64,000 nucleotides of DNA from Moritella sp. (GCF_013215705.1 NZ_JABSQR010000005.1:62001-126000); one strand, 5' to 3'. Numbered from the stretch's first letter, positions 1 through 8,777 are shown. Numbers and translations: made by a program. Notes: generated by a model from the letters alone, not told the origin.

Positions 1-1
1 C

Positions 2-559
2 GTAGGTGATGAGCAAGAAGTACGGGTTGATGTGCGTATTATTTGTACCACTCAAAATGATCTAGCTAAGTTGATCAGTGAAGGTAAATTCCGCCAAGAT
101 TTATATTATCGCTTAAATGTTTTATCGATGACTGTGCCTGCGCTACGTGATCGTAAAGAAGATATTATTCCGCTTTGCCATTCGTTCTGCAGTGTATTTA
201 GTCATGAATTACAACGTACCAAACCTCAGTTAAGTCGTAATGTATTAGAGTTATTACAATCTTATCCTTGGCCGGGTAACGTACGTGAATTGCGTAATGT
301 GTTATATCATGCGTTGTCCTTGTTAGAAGGGGATGTATTAAATCCGTGTGACTTGAACTTATCAGCAACAACGACTGAAACTTATGATGAAGCCTTGTTT
401 GATGGGTCATTGGATGAAGCCTGTAAACGTTTTGAAAAATTATTATTACAGCGTTTATACCCGTCTTATCCAAGTACACGACAATTAGCGAAGCGCTTAG
501 GTGTATCGCATACTGCCATTGCCAACAAGTTACGCGATTATAAAATCACTAAAAAATAG
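2..559 (+). CDS. tyrR: Transcriptional regulator TyrR, C-terminal part (5' end outside window)
   Basis: The frame is open from the first bases of the window, so this is the 3' part of a longer gene. The visible 185 residues hold the end of the sigma-54-type AAA+ domain (QDLYYRLNV, then PWPGNVRELRN) and a C-terminal helix-turn-helix reading STRQLAKRLGVSHTAIANKL, which is almost the E. coli TyrR recognition helix. TyrR controls aromatic amino-acid synthesis and transport genes, using tyrosine, phenylalanine or tryptophan as coeffectors. The TyrR-specific helix separates it from other sigma-54 activators such as FlrA, whose gene starts at the far end of this window. The N-terminal ACT/PAS part cannot be seen. 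Confidence 0.93.
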   Translation, partial: VGDEQEVRVDVRIICTTQNDLAKLISEGKFRQDLYYRLNVLSMTVPALRDRKEDIIPLCHSFCSVFSHELQRTKPQLSRNVLELLQSYPWPGNVRELRNVLYHALSLLEGDVLNPCDLNLSATTTETYDEALFDGSLDEACKRFEKLLLQRLYPSYPSTRQLAKRLGVSHTAIANKLRDYKITKK

Positions 560-654
560 AAATTAGTCGCTCGCGTATTTATAAGCTAATAACGTATTTA
601 TAGACTAGATTTTATAGATCAATATAGTCATGGTTTTATAGGTTAAAGTCATTA

Positions 655-681
655 TAGCTCGCATCTCGCTTGTGCGAGCTA
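655..681 (+). other. Hairpin in the tyrR-DUF3108 gap
   Basis: TAGCTCGCA (655-663) pairs perfectly with TGCGAGCTA (673-681) around a 9-base loop. No T-run follows, so it is not a typical intrinsic terminator. It ends just ahead of the GGGAG ribosome-binding site of the next gene and could affect that mRNA's 5' end or stability. Confidence 0.45.
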
Positions 682-703
682 CTGCTGAAGGGAGTCTGTT
701 TTG

Positions 704-1408
704 ATGAACGTTTTTTTCACATTTTTTTACACTATCGTATTAAGTATAGGAACTTATGCCATGACCGCATCTGCTGCACAGGCTGAGTTATACCCTTTTC
801 AAGCGCAATACTCGATGTATTACAAAGATGTAAAATTTGGTCATTGTGAACGTTCATTGCGCCGTTTAAATAATTTTGAATATAAATTAACCAGTACAGC
901 ATCAGTATTACTGGGTTCAGGCAGCTATGAAAATAACTCTTGGTTTAAATTACAAAATGGTCTGCTAACTGCGCAGCGTTATAAGCATGAAACAACGGTT
1001 ATCGGTTTTAGTTCAGTGTCATCTGGTATCTTTGATGAACAGGGCGATATTGTGATGGATTATGATGACAATCAGGTGAAATTAAAGCTGCAATCGCATG
1101 TGATAGATATTGGTGCAATGACTATTTTGCTGCAAAATGATCTTAAATTAGGTAAACAAGCGTTCAATTACCAATGGGTATTTGAAGATAAAGTCGAAGC
1201 CATTGAGTTTGAATATCTAACCGAAGAATCGATCAATACCATATTTGGTGACATGCAAGCGGTTAAACTCAAGCAAGTAACCAAGAAGAACCGCATTTCT
1301 TATTTCTGGTTTATTCCCAAACTGGATTATCAACTGGCTAAAATTGAAGTATATAAAAAAGGTAAACGTTGGGGTTATTTAACATTATCGGATCTGTCTT
1401 TCCAATAA
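704..1408 (+). CDS. DUF3108 domain exported protein
   Basis: 234 residues if translation starts at the ATG at 704, which follows GGGAG at a good distance; a TTG one codon upstream is less likely. Residues 1-28 look like a Sec signal peptide (hydrophobic run, then ASAAQA), so the mature protein should be periplasmic. The body (LYPFQAQYSMYYKDVKFGHCERSLRR, FKLQNGLLTAQRY, a late YFWFIPKLDYQLAKIE) fits the DUF3108 family of exported beta-rich proteins. Its molecular function is not established. It sits alone between tyrR and cobQ on the same strand. Confidence 0.75.
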   Translation: MNVFFTFFYTIVLSIGTYAMTASAAQAELYPFQAQYSMYYKDVKFGHCERSLRRLNNFEYKLTSTASVLLGSGSYENNSWFKLQNGLLTAQRYKHETTVIGFSSVSSGIFDEQGDIVMDYDDNQVKLKLQSHVIDIGAMTILLQNDLKLGKQAFNYQWVFEDKVEAIEFEYLTEESINTIFGDMQAVKLKQVTKKNRISYFWFIPKLDYQLAKIEVYKKGKRWGYLTLSDLSFQ

Positions 1409-1483
1409 CCTTTATCACTTGTTTACCCTCGCCAGGCTAACCGTTACACTGCTGATATTCAGTTGCCATCAGATAGATATAAA

Positions 1484-2893
1484 ATGACCAAGCCAATCAT
1501 GATCATGGGGTGTACTAGCGACGCTGGTAAAAGTTTCGTTGTTGCGGGTTTATGCCGTATGTTTGCTAACCGAGGTGTTCATGTCGCGCCATTTAAAGCT
1601 CAGAACATGAGTAATAATGCTGCGGTTACCGCCAACGGTGAAGAGATTGGTCGAGCCCAATATTTACAAGCCATTGCCGCTAAAGTCACCCCTGATGTGC
1701 GGATGAACCCGGTATTATTAAAACCAAGTGCGGATACCCAAAGCCAACTTATTTTGAATGGTAAACCAGCGCCGGAGTTGAGTGAGATACCGTGGATGGA
1801 GCGTAAAGCTTATTTGTTTACGCACGTTGAAAAAGCGCTCGCAGATTTACAGCAAGAATACCAACAAATCATTATTGAGGGCGCCGGTAGTCCCGCTGAA
1901 GTGAATCTACGTGCGGGTGATATTGTCAATATGAGTGTTGCACTGGCTTGTAATGCGGATGTCTATTTGGTTGCTGATATTGATAAGGGGGGTGCATTTG
2001 CTCATCTACTCGGCACATTTATGTGCCTTGCCAAAGAAGAACAGCAACTGATTAAAGGTTTTGTATTAAACAAATTTCGTGGTGATCCGCTGTTACTCGG
2101 TAATGCGATGGATTGGTTAGCAGATAAAACCGGCGTGCCGACCGTCGCTAATATTCATTACTTTCCGCATCGTTTACCTGAAGAAGATACCTTACATCAT
2201 CGTGCTGTCTATCAACGTGGGCACATCAATATCGCCTTAATCGCTTATCCGTATGCGGCGAATATGGATGAATTTGATAATCTTATTCATCAAGATAATG
2301 TCAGTGTTGTACCGTTACGTGATGGCCAATCCTTGGTCGATTTTGATGCCATTATATTACCAGGCAGCAAGAATACAGCCGCAAGTTTATTGCATCTACG
2401 TGAGTCTGGACTCGCCAATGAAATCAGCAAGGCTGCGCAGCGTGGTCAGCCAATTTTAGGTATTTGTGGTGGCATGCAATTATTGGGCGAACATATTCTT
2501 GATCCGCATCATATTGAAAGTGGCGATGAACAAGGCTTAGGACTGTTGCCTATTATCACTGCACATGCCCAGACTAAAACCACACGACAACGTGAAATTG
2601 ACTGGCAGGGCTTTAAACTGTCAGGTTATGAAATTCATCACGGCCACACCAAGATGAGCTTGAAGGGTGACGCGCAAACGACTACTTGCAAAAGTTTTAT
2701 TGAGACAGATTTAGGCTGGCAACAGGGTAATGTCTACGGCTGTTATTTACATGGGTTATTTAATAATAAAGGTTTTATTAATCAGTTTTTAACGAATTTA
2801 GGCTGGGAGGGTGACGCCGATGATCACGCGGTTAGTTTGGATGCTGAGCTAAACCGTGTCGCGGATATGTTCGAGAAATTGGATTGGTTATAA
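1484..2893 (+). CDS. cobQ: Cobyric acid synthase CobQ/CbiP
   Basis: Catalyses ATP- and glutamine-dependent amidation of four carboxylates of adenosylcobyrinic a,c-diamide to give adenosylcobyric acid, in cytoplasmic cobalamin synthesis. The N-terminal synthetase domain starts TKPIMIMGCTSDAGKS, a P-loop-like nucleotide site. The C-terminal class I glutamine amidotransferase domain has the nucleophile motif GICGGMQLLG, followed by YEIHHGHT and a C-terminal YGCYLHGLF. The 469 residues are close to the family norm. I chose the ATG at 1484 because homologues begin just before the P-loop; an in-frame TTG lies at 1463. No other cobalamin gene is adjacent, so the gene stands isolated here. Confidence 0.93.
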   Translation: MTKPIMIMGCTSDAGKSFVVAGLCRMFANRGVHVAPFKAQNMSNNAAVTANGEEIGRAQYLQAIAAKVTPDVRMNPVLLKPSADTQSQLILNGKPAPELSEIPWMERKAYLFTHVEKALADLQQEYQQIIIEGAGSPAEVNLRAGDIVNMSVALACNADVYLVADIDKGGAFAHLLGTFMCLAKEEQQLIKGFVLNKFRGDPLLLGNAMDWLADKTGVPTVANIHYFPHRLPEEDTLHHRAVYQRGHINIALIAYPYAANMDEFDNLIHQDNVSVVPLRDGQSLVDFDAIILPGSKNTAASLLHLRESGLANEISKAAQRGQPILGICGGMQLLGEHILDPHHIESGDEQGLGLLPIITAHAQTKTTRQREIDWQGFKLSGYEIHHGHTKMSLKGDAQTTTCKSFIETDLGWQQGNVYGCYLHGLFNNKGFINQFLTNLGWEGDADDHAVSLDAELNRVADMFEKLDWL

Positions 2894-2934
2894 AACGCAG
2901 GATTTAGAGCGGATAAAACCAGTTGCTTAACAAT

Positions 2935-2966
2935 AGCAAGCAGGTAATTGGGATTACCTGCTTGCT
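2935..2966. terminator. Hairpin between convergent cobQ and pdxH
   Basis: A perfect 14-bp stem (AGCAAGCAGGTAAT at 2935-2948, complement at 2953-2966) with a 4-base TGGG loop lies between two convergent genes. Neither strand has a strong U-run after it, so bidirectional termination is inferred from position and stem strength. Confidence 0.6.
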
Positions 2967-3008
2967 TATACAATGGTTAAACCTGTCAATATTCAGAATA
3001 ATGGCCTA

Positions 3009-3662
3009 TTAAGGCGCGAGGCGATCAACGCGCCAATTATCACCTTCTTTTACATAACTAAAGCGATCATGTAAGCGATCTGCTTTACCTTGCCAAAACT
3101 CAATACTGGTTGGTTTTACCACATAGCCGCCCCAAAATTCAGGTAATGGCACTTCTTTATTCGCAAATTTGTCGGTGAACTGCTTAACTTGTTGTTCTAG
3201 GATTTTGCGAGAGGTGATCACTGCACTTTGTTCTGATGCCCATGCACCGATTCGGCTACCACGTCCACGAGACTGGAAGTAGGTATTAGAATCTTCGGCT
3301 GAGAGTTTTTCGACTACACCTTGAATACGCACTTGACGCTGTAAAATATTCCAGTGGAATGTTAACGCGATATGTGGATTCTGTGCTAACTCTTGGCCTT
3401 TTCTACTGTCGTAATTAGTAAAGAAAACAAAACCTTCTTTGCTTAACTCTTTCAGTAGTACCACACGACAAGAAGGGTAACCATGGGCATCAACAGTCGA
3501 CACTGTCATGGATTCTGGTAAGACGATGCCGCAGTCTTGCGCCGCTTTAAACCAATTCTGGAACTGATCAAACGGATCAACACTGGGATCAAGGTCGGGC
3601 AAGTCGATTAATACGCCTTGCCCCAGGGTAAATGCACAACGGATCTTAGTTAATAAAGACAT
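3009..3662 (-). CDS. pdxH: Pyridoxamine 5'-phosphate oxidase
   Basis: FMN-dependent oxidase that converts pyridoxine or pyridoxamine 5'-phosphate to pyridoxal 5'-phosphate in the salvage and final step of vitamin B6 synthesis. The 217-residue protein carries the family's FMN/substrate pieces in order: YPSCRVVLLKE, FTNYDSRKGQEL, HWNILQRQVRIQG, SRGRGSRIGAWASEQS and the C-terminal FWQGKADRLHDRFSY. Length is normal. The gene follows grxA by 9 bases on the same strand, so the two are probably cotranscribed. Confidence 0.96.
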   Translation of the reverse strand: MSLLTKIRCAFTLGQGVLIDLPDLDPSVDPFDQFQNWFKAAQDCGIVLPESMTVSTVDAHGYPSCRVVLLKELSKEGFVFFTNYDSRKGQELAQNPHIALTFHWNILQRQVRIQGVVEKLSAEDSNTYFQSRGRGSRIGAWASEQSAVITSRKILEQQVKQFTDKFANKEVPLPEFWGGYVVKPTSIEFWQGKADRLHDRFSYVKEGDNWRVDRLAP

Positions 3663-3671
3663 TGCTCAGCC

Positions 3672-3935
3672 TTATGCGTATAGCCCTAAGTTTTCTTTTG
3701 CGAATTGTTCAAATTCAGTACAACCACCCACGTGTTTCTCATCGATAAAGATTTGTGGAACGGTGTTAACTGGTACGCCTGCAGATTTTTCTAGGTCAGC
3801 TTTGCTGATACCTTCTGCAAGCATATCGATGTAATTAAAATCAAAATCTTCATGCTCAGCTTTTAATGTTTCTGCAATTTGTTTTGCACGAACACAGTAA
3901 GGGCAACCAGGACGACCAAAGATAACTGTAAACAT
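3672..3935 (-). CDS. grxA: Glutaredoxin 1 (GrxA family)
   Basis: 87-residue dithiol glutaredoxin that reduces disulfides, including that of ribonucleotide reductase, with glutathione. The redox motif CPYC is at residues 11-14, the TVPQIFID cis-proline segment follows, and GGCTEFEQFAKENLGLY closes the fold. This is the layout of E. coli GrxA rather than the larger GrxB or the monothiol GrxD. It is the first gene of a probable grxA-pdxH operon. Confidence 0.94.
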   Translation of the reverse strand: MFTVIFGRPGCPYCVRAKQIAETLKAEHEDFDFNYIDMLAEGISKADLEKSAGVPVNTVPQIFIDEKHVGGCTEFEQFAKENLGLYA

Positions 3936-4238
3936 AATATAAATACTCCGCGTAAATAAAATTGGTTAGCACTATATACGTACTTTAGTGTCAGTACCAG
4001 TTGCTAGTGAGTTAGTGCGTACATAATATGTTTTTCTGAAATAAAATGAAATTGTTTATTTAATAATAATTGATAGGAATTAACTATTGATGACGAATGT
4101 AACATTATCAGTATGACTTCTGTTAAGAAATGTAAATTTTCAGCGCCAAGTTCGAATAATTACAGAGATAAATAGCAATCAGGATTGGAATCAGTAATAA
4201 TTATCGATTAACTTTTATAAATCAGCTTGAAACGACAT
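3936..4238. other. Divergent intergenic region grxA / pssA
   Basis: About 300 AT-rich bases without a gene. It must hold the promoters of grxA (leftward) and pssA (rightward). I see no strong palindrome, terminator or RNA gene in it. Confidence 0.5.
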
Positions 4239-5588
4239 ATGAAATCATTAGAGTTTTATCAATCTACGATTACCAACTTAAAGCAACTGCCGATGTCGGC
4301 AGGGCATATTGATGTTTTATTTTCAGCGCGTGATTTTAAAGCAAAAATGTTAGACTTAATTGCTTCATCTTCGAAACGCATTTACCTTTCGACTTTATAT
4401 CTTCAAGATGATGATGCAGGTAAAGAGATACTTAATGCGCTTTACCTGGCTCGGGTAAATAATCCAGGGTTAGTGATTAAAGTGTTCGTTGATTTTCATC
4501 GTGCACAGCGTGGACTTATTGGTCAGAAAGATCATGGCGGTAATGCCGAACTTTATAGAGAAATGCGCCAAAAATTAGGTGATAAAGTAACTATCTTAGG
4601 CGTACCGGTTAAAGGCAAAGAAGTGCTTGGGGTCTTGCATCTTAAAGGCTTTATCTTTGATGATAATGTGCTTTACAGTGGCGCGAGTATTAATGACATC
4701 TATCTACATCAAGCGGATAAATATCGTTGTGATCGTTATCATGTGCTTTACAACCCTGCGTTAGCGGATTCAATGACCGCGTATTTAGAAGATTACTTTG
4801 TTAGCCAGAGCGCAGTGACTCGACTTGATGAAGATGTGATCCCGTCAAGCAAAGCCTTGAAACAAGATATTCGTCAGTTCAAACAAACGTTACGCAGTGC
4901 ACAATACCACTATATTAATACCACCCCAGAAAGTAACGAAGTTGGTATCACGCCTATTTCTGGTTTTGGTCGTCATGGCAACAAGTTAAATCAAACCATC
5001 ACTAACTTATTACGTGCTGTAGAAAGCGAAATCACTATTTTTACCCCGTATTTTAATTTGCCGTTATCAATATCAAAAGATATTAAACGCCTGTTAAAAC
5101 GTAATGTGAAAGTAACCTTGGTGATCGGGGATAAAACCGCAAACGATTTCTACATTCCACCGTCAGAACCGTTTAAGGTGATATCAGCACTGCCTTATAT
5201 TTATGAAACGTACCTGTATAAATTTGTCAAAACTTGCCAGCCTTATATCGATAAAGGCTTGCTTAATGTGCGCTTATGGAACGATGAAGGCAATAGCTTC
5301 CATCTTAAAGGTTTATGCTGTGATTATAAGTATCACCTATTAACAGGTAATAACTTAAACCCTCGCGCATGGGGTTTAGATCTAGAGAATGGTATTCTAA
5401 TTCATGATACTAAACAGTTATTAAAAGATACCCTGCAAGCAGAGCAAGAGCATGTGCTGAAAAACACCCGTCGCATTAAACACCTTTCTGATTTAGAAAG
5501 TATGGCGGACTATCCAGCACCAGTGCAGAAATTTATGCGCCGTATTAAAACTACACGCTTGGATATGTTACTCAAACGTATTCTATAA
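4239..5588 (+). CDS. pssA: CDP-diacylglycerol-serine O-phosphatidyltransferase
   Basis: Makes phosphatidylserine from CDP-diacylglycerol and serine, the committed step to phosphatidylethanolamine. This is the peripheral, phospholipase-D-fold enzyme of gammaproteobacteria. There are two HKD-type motifs: HLKGFIFDD from residue 134 and FHLKGLCCDY near 350. Long stretches match E. coli PssA (LYSGASINDIYLHQ, GDKTANDFYIP, TGNNLNPRAW). The 449 residues match the E. coli length. I chose the ATG at 4239; a TTG twelve bases earlier is in frame. A strong hairpin follows the stop. Confidence 0.95.
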   Translation: MKSLEFYQSTITNLKQLPMSAGHIDVLFSARDFKAKMLDLIASSSKRIYLSTLYLQDDDAGKEILNALYLARVNNPGLVIKVFVDFHRAQRGLIGQKDHGGNAELYREMRQKLGDKVTILGVPVKGKEVLGVLHLKGFIFDDNVLYSGASINDIYLHQADKYRCDRYHVLYNPALADSMTAYLEDYFVSQSAVTRLDEDVIPSSKALKQDIRQFKQTLRSAQYHYINTTPESNEVGITPISGFGRHGNKLNQTITNLLRAVESEITIFTPYFNLPLSISKDIKRLLKRNVKVTLVIGDKTANDFYIPPSEPFKVISALPYIYETYLYKFVKTCQPYIDKGLLNVRLWNDEGNSFHLKGLCCDYKYHLLTGNNLNPRAWGLDLENGILIHDTKQLLKDTLQAEQEHVLKNTRRIKHLSDLESMADYPAPVQKFMRRIKTTRLDMLLKRIL

Positions 5589-5618
5589 TATAGCGATTCT
5601 TCACGCTTAATGATGATA

Positions 5619-5655
5619 ACAAAGGCTTGTTACTGTTTCGGTAACAAGCCTTTGT
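5619..5655 (+). terminator. Terminator after pssA
   Basis: ACAAAGGCTTGTTAC (5619-5633) pairs perfectly over 15 bp with 5641-5655 around a 7-base loop; TCGTTTT follows. This is a likely intrinsic terminator for pssA. Confidence 0.8.
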
Positions 5656-5792
5656 CGTTTTAACGACCAGACCCTGCTTGCTATCCTGATAGCAAGTAAA
5701 TTAGTTTCATTTTTAATAAAGACTATTGCTCTGTTCTAGCTTGCTGATTATACTCTGGTTAACTATCAAACAATTAAATTGGCCGTGATATA

Positions 5793-6107
5793 ATGTTCGG
5801 ATTTTTAAAACGATTTTTTTCTGACTCGGATGCTCAATTAGATGTTAAACCTGTCGACAATACACCGACTGTTGAACCCATCGATTACAATGGCTACCTT
5901 ATCTTTGTGATGCCGAAGGAAGAGGCGGGTCAATACCGTGTCGCGGGTTTAATTGAAAAGCCGGTTGTAGGCGACGAAGAAGTTGATAATTTAAAGCACG
6001 AATTTATTCGTTCTGATGTTTGCATGAGCAAGCCGCAAGCGGAACAAATCACGTTACAAAAATGTAAGTTATTCATCGACCAAGTCGGCGATAACATGTT
6101 TAAGTAA
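5793..6107 (+). CDS. HlyU-family protein
   Basis: 104 residues resembling the short family named after the haemolysin activator HlyU (PF10115), which is distinct from the ArsR-type HlyU. The match rests on an amphipathic N-terminus (MFGFLKRFF), then YNGYLIFVMPKEEAGQYRVAGLI, HEFIRSDVCMSKPQAEQITLQKCKLFIDQVGDNMF. The recurrent pattern is a Y-x-G-(F/Y)-x-I strand, a Q-[YF]-R-[IV]-A-G strand, HxFIRaD, and a final FIDQxGD helix. DNA binding has not been shown for this fold. It lies just upstream of msrA on the same strand. Confidence 0.7.
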   Translation: MFGFLKRFFSDSDAQLDVKPVDNTPTVEPIDYNGYLIFVMPKEEAGQYRVAGLIEKPVVGDEEVDNLKHEFIRSDVCMSKPQAEQITLQKCKLFIDQVGDNMFK

Positions 6108-6143
6108 CTAAGGTTTTTTGACTCATTAACGCTGGAGTTCACT

Positions 6144-6785
6144 ATGTTTTTTGCAAAAAATAAGTCAACCATGGTTAGCAAATTGGATGCGTTGCCTGAT
6201 AACCCAACGGCAATCCCAGTTGATGCGTTACATTATGTGTCAGCCACTAATATGGTGCCGCCTTTTGTAGCCCAACATCAAGTATGTTATTTCGCGATGG
6301 GCTGCTTCTGGGGCGCTGAACGATTATTTTGGTCGGTACCGGGCGTCGTGACAACCGCGGTCGGTTATCAAGGTGGTTATACTGTGCATCCGCATTATCA
6401 ACAAGTGTGCACGGGCCAAACTGGCCATACCGAGTCTGTGTTAGTGGTTTTCGATCCGGAAGTGATTAGCTATGCAGAACTCCTTATCTTGTTTTGGGAA
6501 AACCATCAATCAACCCAAGGTATGCGACAGGGTGCTGATCAAGGCACACAATACCGTTCTGCGTTGTACTGTACTTCTGCGCAACAATTATCTGAAGCAA
6601 AAGCTTCTGCTGTGCATTATCAGCAAGCATTAGTGGATGGCGGCAGTGATGACACCATTACCACTGAAATCGACTTGGCGGCACCATTTTATTATGCCGA
6701 GGCGGATCACCAGCAGTACCTTGCTAAAAATCCACAAGGCTATTGCGGCATAGGCGGCAGTGGCATCTGTTACCCTGGGAATTAA
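6144..6785 (+). CDS. msrA: Peptide methionine sulfoxide reductase MsrA
   Basis: Reduces the S-epimer of methionine sulfoxide in proteins and free methionine, using thioredoxin. The catalytic motif GCFWGAERLF places the active cysteine at residue 54. Also visible are GYQGGYTVHPHYQQVCTGQTGH, the substrate pocket segment FWENHQSTQGMRQGADQGTQYRSALY and a C-terminal GYCGIGGSGICY that supplies resolving cysteines. The 213 residues match the long E. coli-type MsrA. A GGAG ribosome-binding site precedes the ATG. The next gene starts 2 bases after the stop, so the two are probably translated from one transcript. Confidence 0.95.
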   Translation: MFFAKNKSTMVSKLDALPDNPTAIPVDALHYVSATNMVPPFVAQHQVCYFAMGCFWGAERLFWSVPGVVTTAVGYQGGYTVHPHYQQVCTGQTGHTESVLVVFDPEVISYAELLILFWENHQSTQGMRQGADQGTQYRSALYCTSAQQLSEAKASAVHYQQALVDGGSDDTITTEIDLAAPFYYAEADHQQYLAKNPQGYCGIGGSGICYPGN

Positions 6786-6787
6786 TC

Positions 6788-7429
6788 ATGCAAGCGAGAG
6801 ATAGGCGAATTCTATTTATATTGGTGTTTACGGTTCTCGTTTTTATGTGGCAAAGCACGTTAATCGCTCCGCTCAAAATCTTAGTGGTATTTTTGCACGA
6901 GCTTAGCCATGCGCTGGCGACTTGGTTAACCGGTGGTAAGGTTGTGGAGTTTGTGGTCTCGGCCTATCAAAGTGGCCATGTTATCTCGGCGGGTGGCTCG
7001 CGGTTTATTATTCTTAGTGCAGGCTATTTGGGCTCGTTACTGTTTGGCTTGTTGTTTTATGCGGCCAGCAGTCGTCGTAAAACCACCGATATTAGCTTAG
7101 CGTTATTGGCCATCACCATGTTACTCGTGGCCGTTTTTTTTGGTGGTACCTTGTATACCATAGGTTTTTCCGCCGTCATCGCCTTGGTGATCATGGTGCT
7201 ATTAAAGTACGCTAGTGCGGGTATCAAGCAAACCGTGTTATTAGTGTTTGCCAGTGCCAGCATGATTTATGTACCTATCGATATTTGGCAAGATACCATC
7301 ATTCATAGCGGATCCTTATCTGATGCGCGTATGTTAGCCAATGAAATGGGCGGAGCTACCTTTATGTGGGGCGGTCTGTGGTTTGTCGCTAGTTTGTATT
7401 TTATTTATTTAACGCTACGTAAATCGTGA
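6788..7429 (+). CDS. M50B-like membrane metallopeptidase
   Basis: 213-residue, very hydrophobic protein with about six predicted membrane segments. HELSHAL at residues 37-43, at the end of a membrane helix, is the zinc-binding HExxH of membrane-embedded M50 proteases. The short single-domain layout fits the M50B-like family (PF13398) rather than RseP, since no PDZ domain is present. A glycine-rich GGSRFIILSAGYLGSLLFG segment follows the motif, as in that family. The substrate is unknown. The ATG at 6788 is 2 bases after the msrA stop; its 3' end overlaps the convergent PPTase gene by 25 bases. Confidence 0.72.
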   Translation: MQARDRRILFILVFTVLVFMWQSTLIAPLKILVVFLHELSHALATWLTGGKVVEFVVSAYQSGHVISAGGSRFIILSAGYLGSLLFGLLFYAASSRRKTTDISLALLAITMLLVAVFFGGTLYTIGFSAVIALVIMVLLKYASAGIKQTVLLVFASASMIYVPIDIWQDTIIHSGSLSDARMLANEMGGATFMWGGLWFVASLYFIYLTLRKS

Positions 7430-8268
7430 TTAAAGATCGCCGTTAATACCTTAATATCGATACCGACATGAGTATTGCTATCGGTATTAATCGATGTATT
7501 GTCAGTGACTTCAACGTTGCTGATAATACTGATGTCAAACGCTTGCTCGAACGCTTCATAACAACCCGAGAGTACATGCAATTGCAGGCAATGCTCAAAG
7601 ACGTTATCACGCAGTAATTTGGCGATAGGTTGTTTAATTGCTTTGGCTAGCGCTTCTTTTAACGTCCATATTCGATACAACGCCTTGGCGTGCACAGCTT
7701 TAATCATCTCTTCGGTAACCGCGTCAGCTTGGGCCATGCAGGCGCGTAATTCTTCACTATGATAGTAATGCTTGGCGACTTTTTCGAGCGAACGCTTGGT
7801 CGAGATCCATTCTAAATCCACACCCAGTTGCATTGGTTTTATTGTTAGTGCTTGCATCGCAGCATGCTTTACCGGTACGAGGGCAACCAGCACTTGGCCA
7901 TGAGAGTGAGAAATACAACAGTGTAGCGCGATAACCTTGTCATGCTGATATACCTTTAAGCAAGCATCCTTATCATCGAACAGCACAGTCAGTGAATCAA
8001 AATCATAGCCTAAACATTGGCTCGCATAGGTTTTAATGATAACGCGACTCGCGAGGTATTCTTGCTTTGCTTGTTGCTGTTTACGTTTTGCAAATACGGC
8101 CTGTTCTTGTGGGTGTAAATACTGCGCAGCCAGTGCGGTGATCTGTTCGCTATCAATGTTGTTACTGTTAAACAAGTAAATATCAATACCGGCATCTGCA
8201 CTGACTGGAAAGTCGTTATGCGAGCTGAAGGTAAGTTGCTGACTGAAAAATGCGGCAGTGTGTGGCAT
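7405..8268 (-). CDS. Sfp-type 4'-phosphopantetheinyl transferase, PfaE-like
   Basis: Transfers the phosphopantetheine arm of CoA to carrier-protein serines. The family motifs are LGVDLEWI at 148-155 (Mg-binding Asp and Glu) and the catalytic WTLKEALAKA at 201-210; SHSHGQVLVAL at 120-130 matches the substrate-contact segment. At 287 residues it is longer than AcpS and of the Sfp/EntD class. I recall that PfaE of Moritella marina, which activates the tandem ACPs of the DHA synthase, is also 287 residues and encoded away from pfaABCD. That makes PfaE the leading assignment, but the carrier partner is not in this window. The 3' end overlaps the convergent M50B-like gene by 25 bases. Confidence 0.85.
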   Translation of the reverse strand: MPHTAAFFSQQLTFSSHNDFPVSADAGIDIYLFNSNNIDSEQITALAAQYLHPQEQAVFAKRKQQQAKQEYLASRVIIKTYASQCLGYDFDSLTVLFDDKDACLKVYQHDKVIALHCCISHSHGQVLVALVPVKHAAMQALTIKPMQLGVDLEWISTKRSLEKVAKHYYHSEELRACMAQADAVTEEMIKAVHAKALYRIWTLKEALAKAIKQPIAKLLRDNVFEHCLQLHVLSGCYEAFEQAFDISIISNVEVTDNTSINTDSNTHVGIDIKVLTAIFNHDLRSVK

Positions 8269-8327
8269 TAAAGATGAGACCGTTATAGTGCTGTGGGCAG
8301 AAAGTATAACAATCTCTTGCGACTACT

Positions 8328-8777
8328 TCAGTAAACCTTGTAATTTTTTTGCTGGCGAATCAGCCATTCAGGCGTTGTTGTTGTTGTTGTCATTCCCTCT
8401 GGTTTTAAAGAGGGGTGGGATACCATCATTTTATTAATGGTTAATTCTTGTTGTTGTTCGATGTCGATAAATAATATGGTTTTGCCATTTTCGAGGGATT
8501 GTTTGAATGCTTGGCTATTAATATTAGGTAGCTGAATACCCATGTGCTCACCTTCCCAAGTGCAAAAAACCAGTACCACCAAGGCGAACATAATAATCGG
8601 CATGCCACCCAGAGGGCTATTATACCAGCCTTGAAAATAAGTCAGTAATAAGATGGTGACCGCCAGCACAATACCAATCGCTGCGCCGATATCACCACTC
8701 TTAATTAAGCCTTTCTTCAGCGCGTTATCTACCTCGTATACATGATGATGTCCTAAGGGTTTAACATAGTAACCACC
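8328..8777 (-). pseudogene. 5'-truncated gene for a small two-helix membrane protein (remnant)
   Basis: The longest standard-start frame runs from a GTG at 8669 (113 residues), but that GTG lies inside a membrane helix. The same frame stays open and protein-like to a stop at 8778-8780, reading GYYVKPLGHHHVYEVDNALKKGLIKSGDIGAAIG before the helix. The rest has a second helix ending in VFCTWEGEHMGIQLPN, then a soluble tail (ILFIDIEQQQEL). This resembles proteobacterial proteins of about 150-170 residues that carry an extra N-terminal domain ahead of a similar His motif, which suggests the 5' part is lost. An ATG at 8767 with an AGGTGG site is in the wrong frame and meets TAG after four codons. 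Confidence 0.5.
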
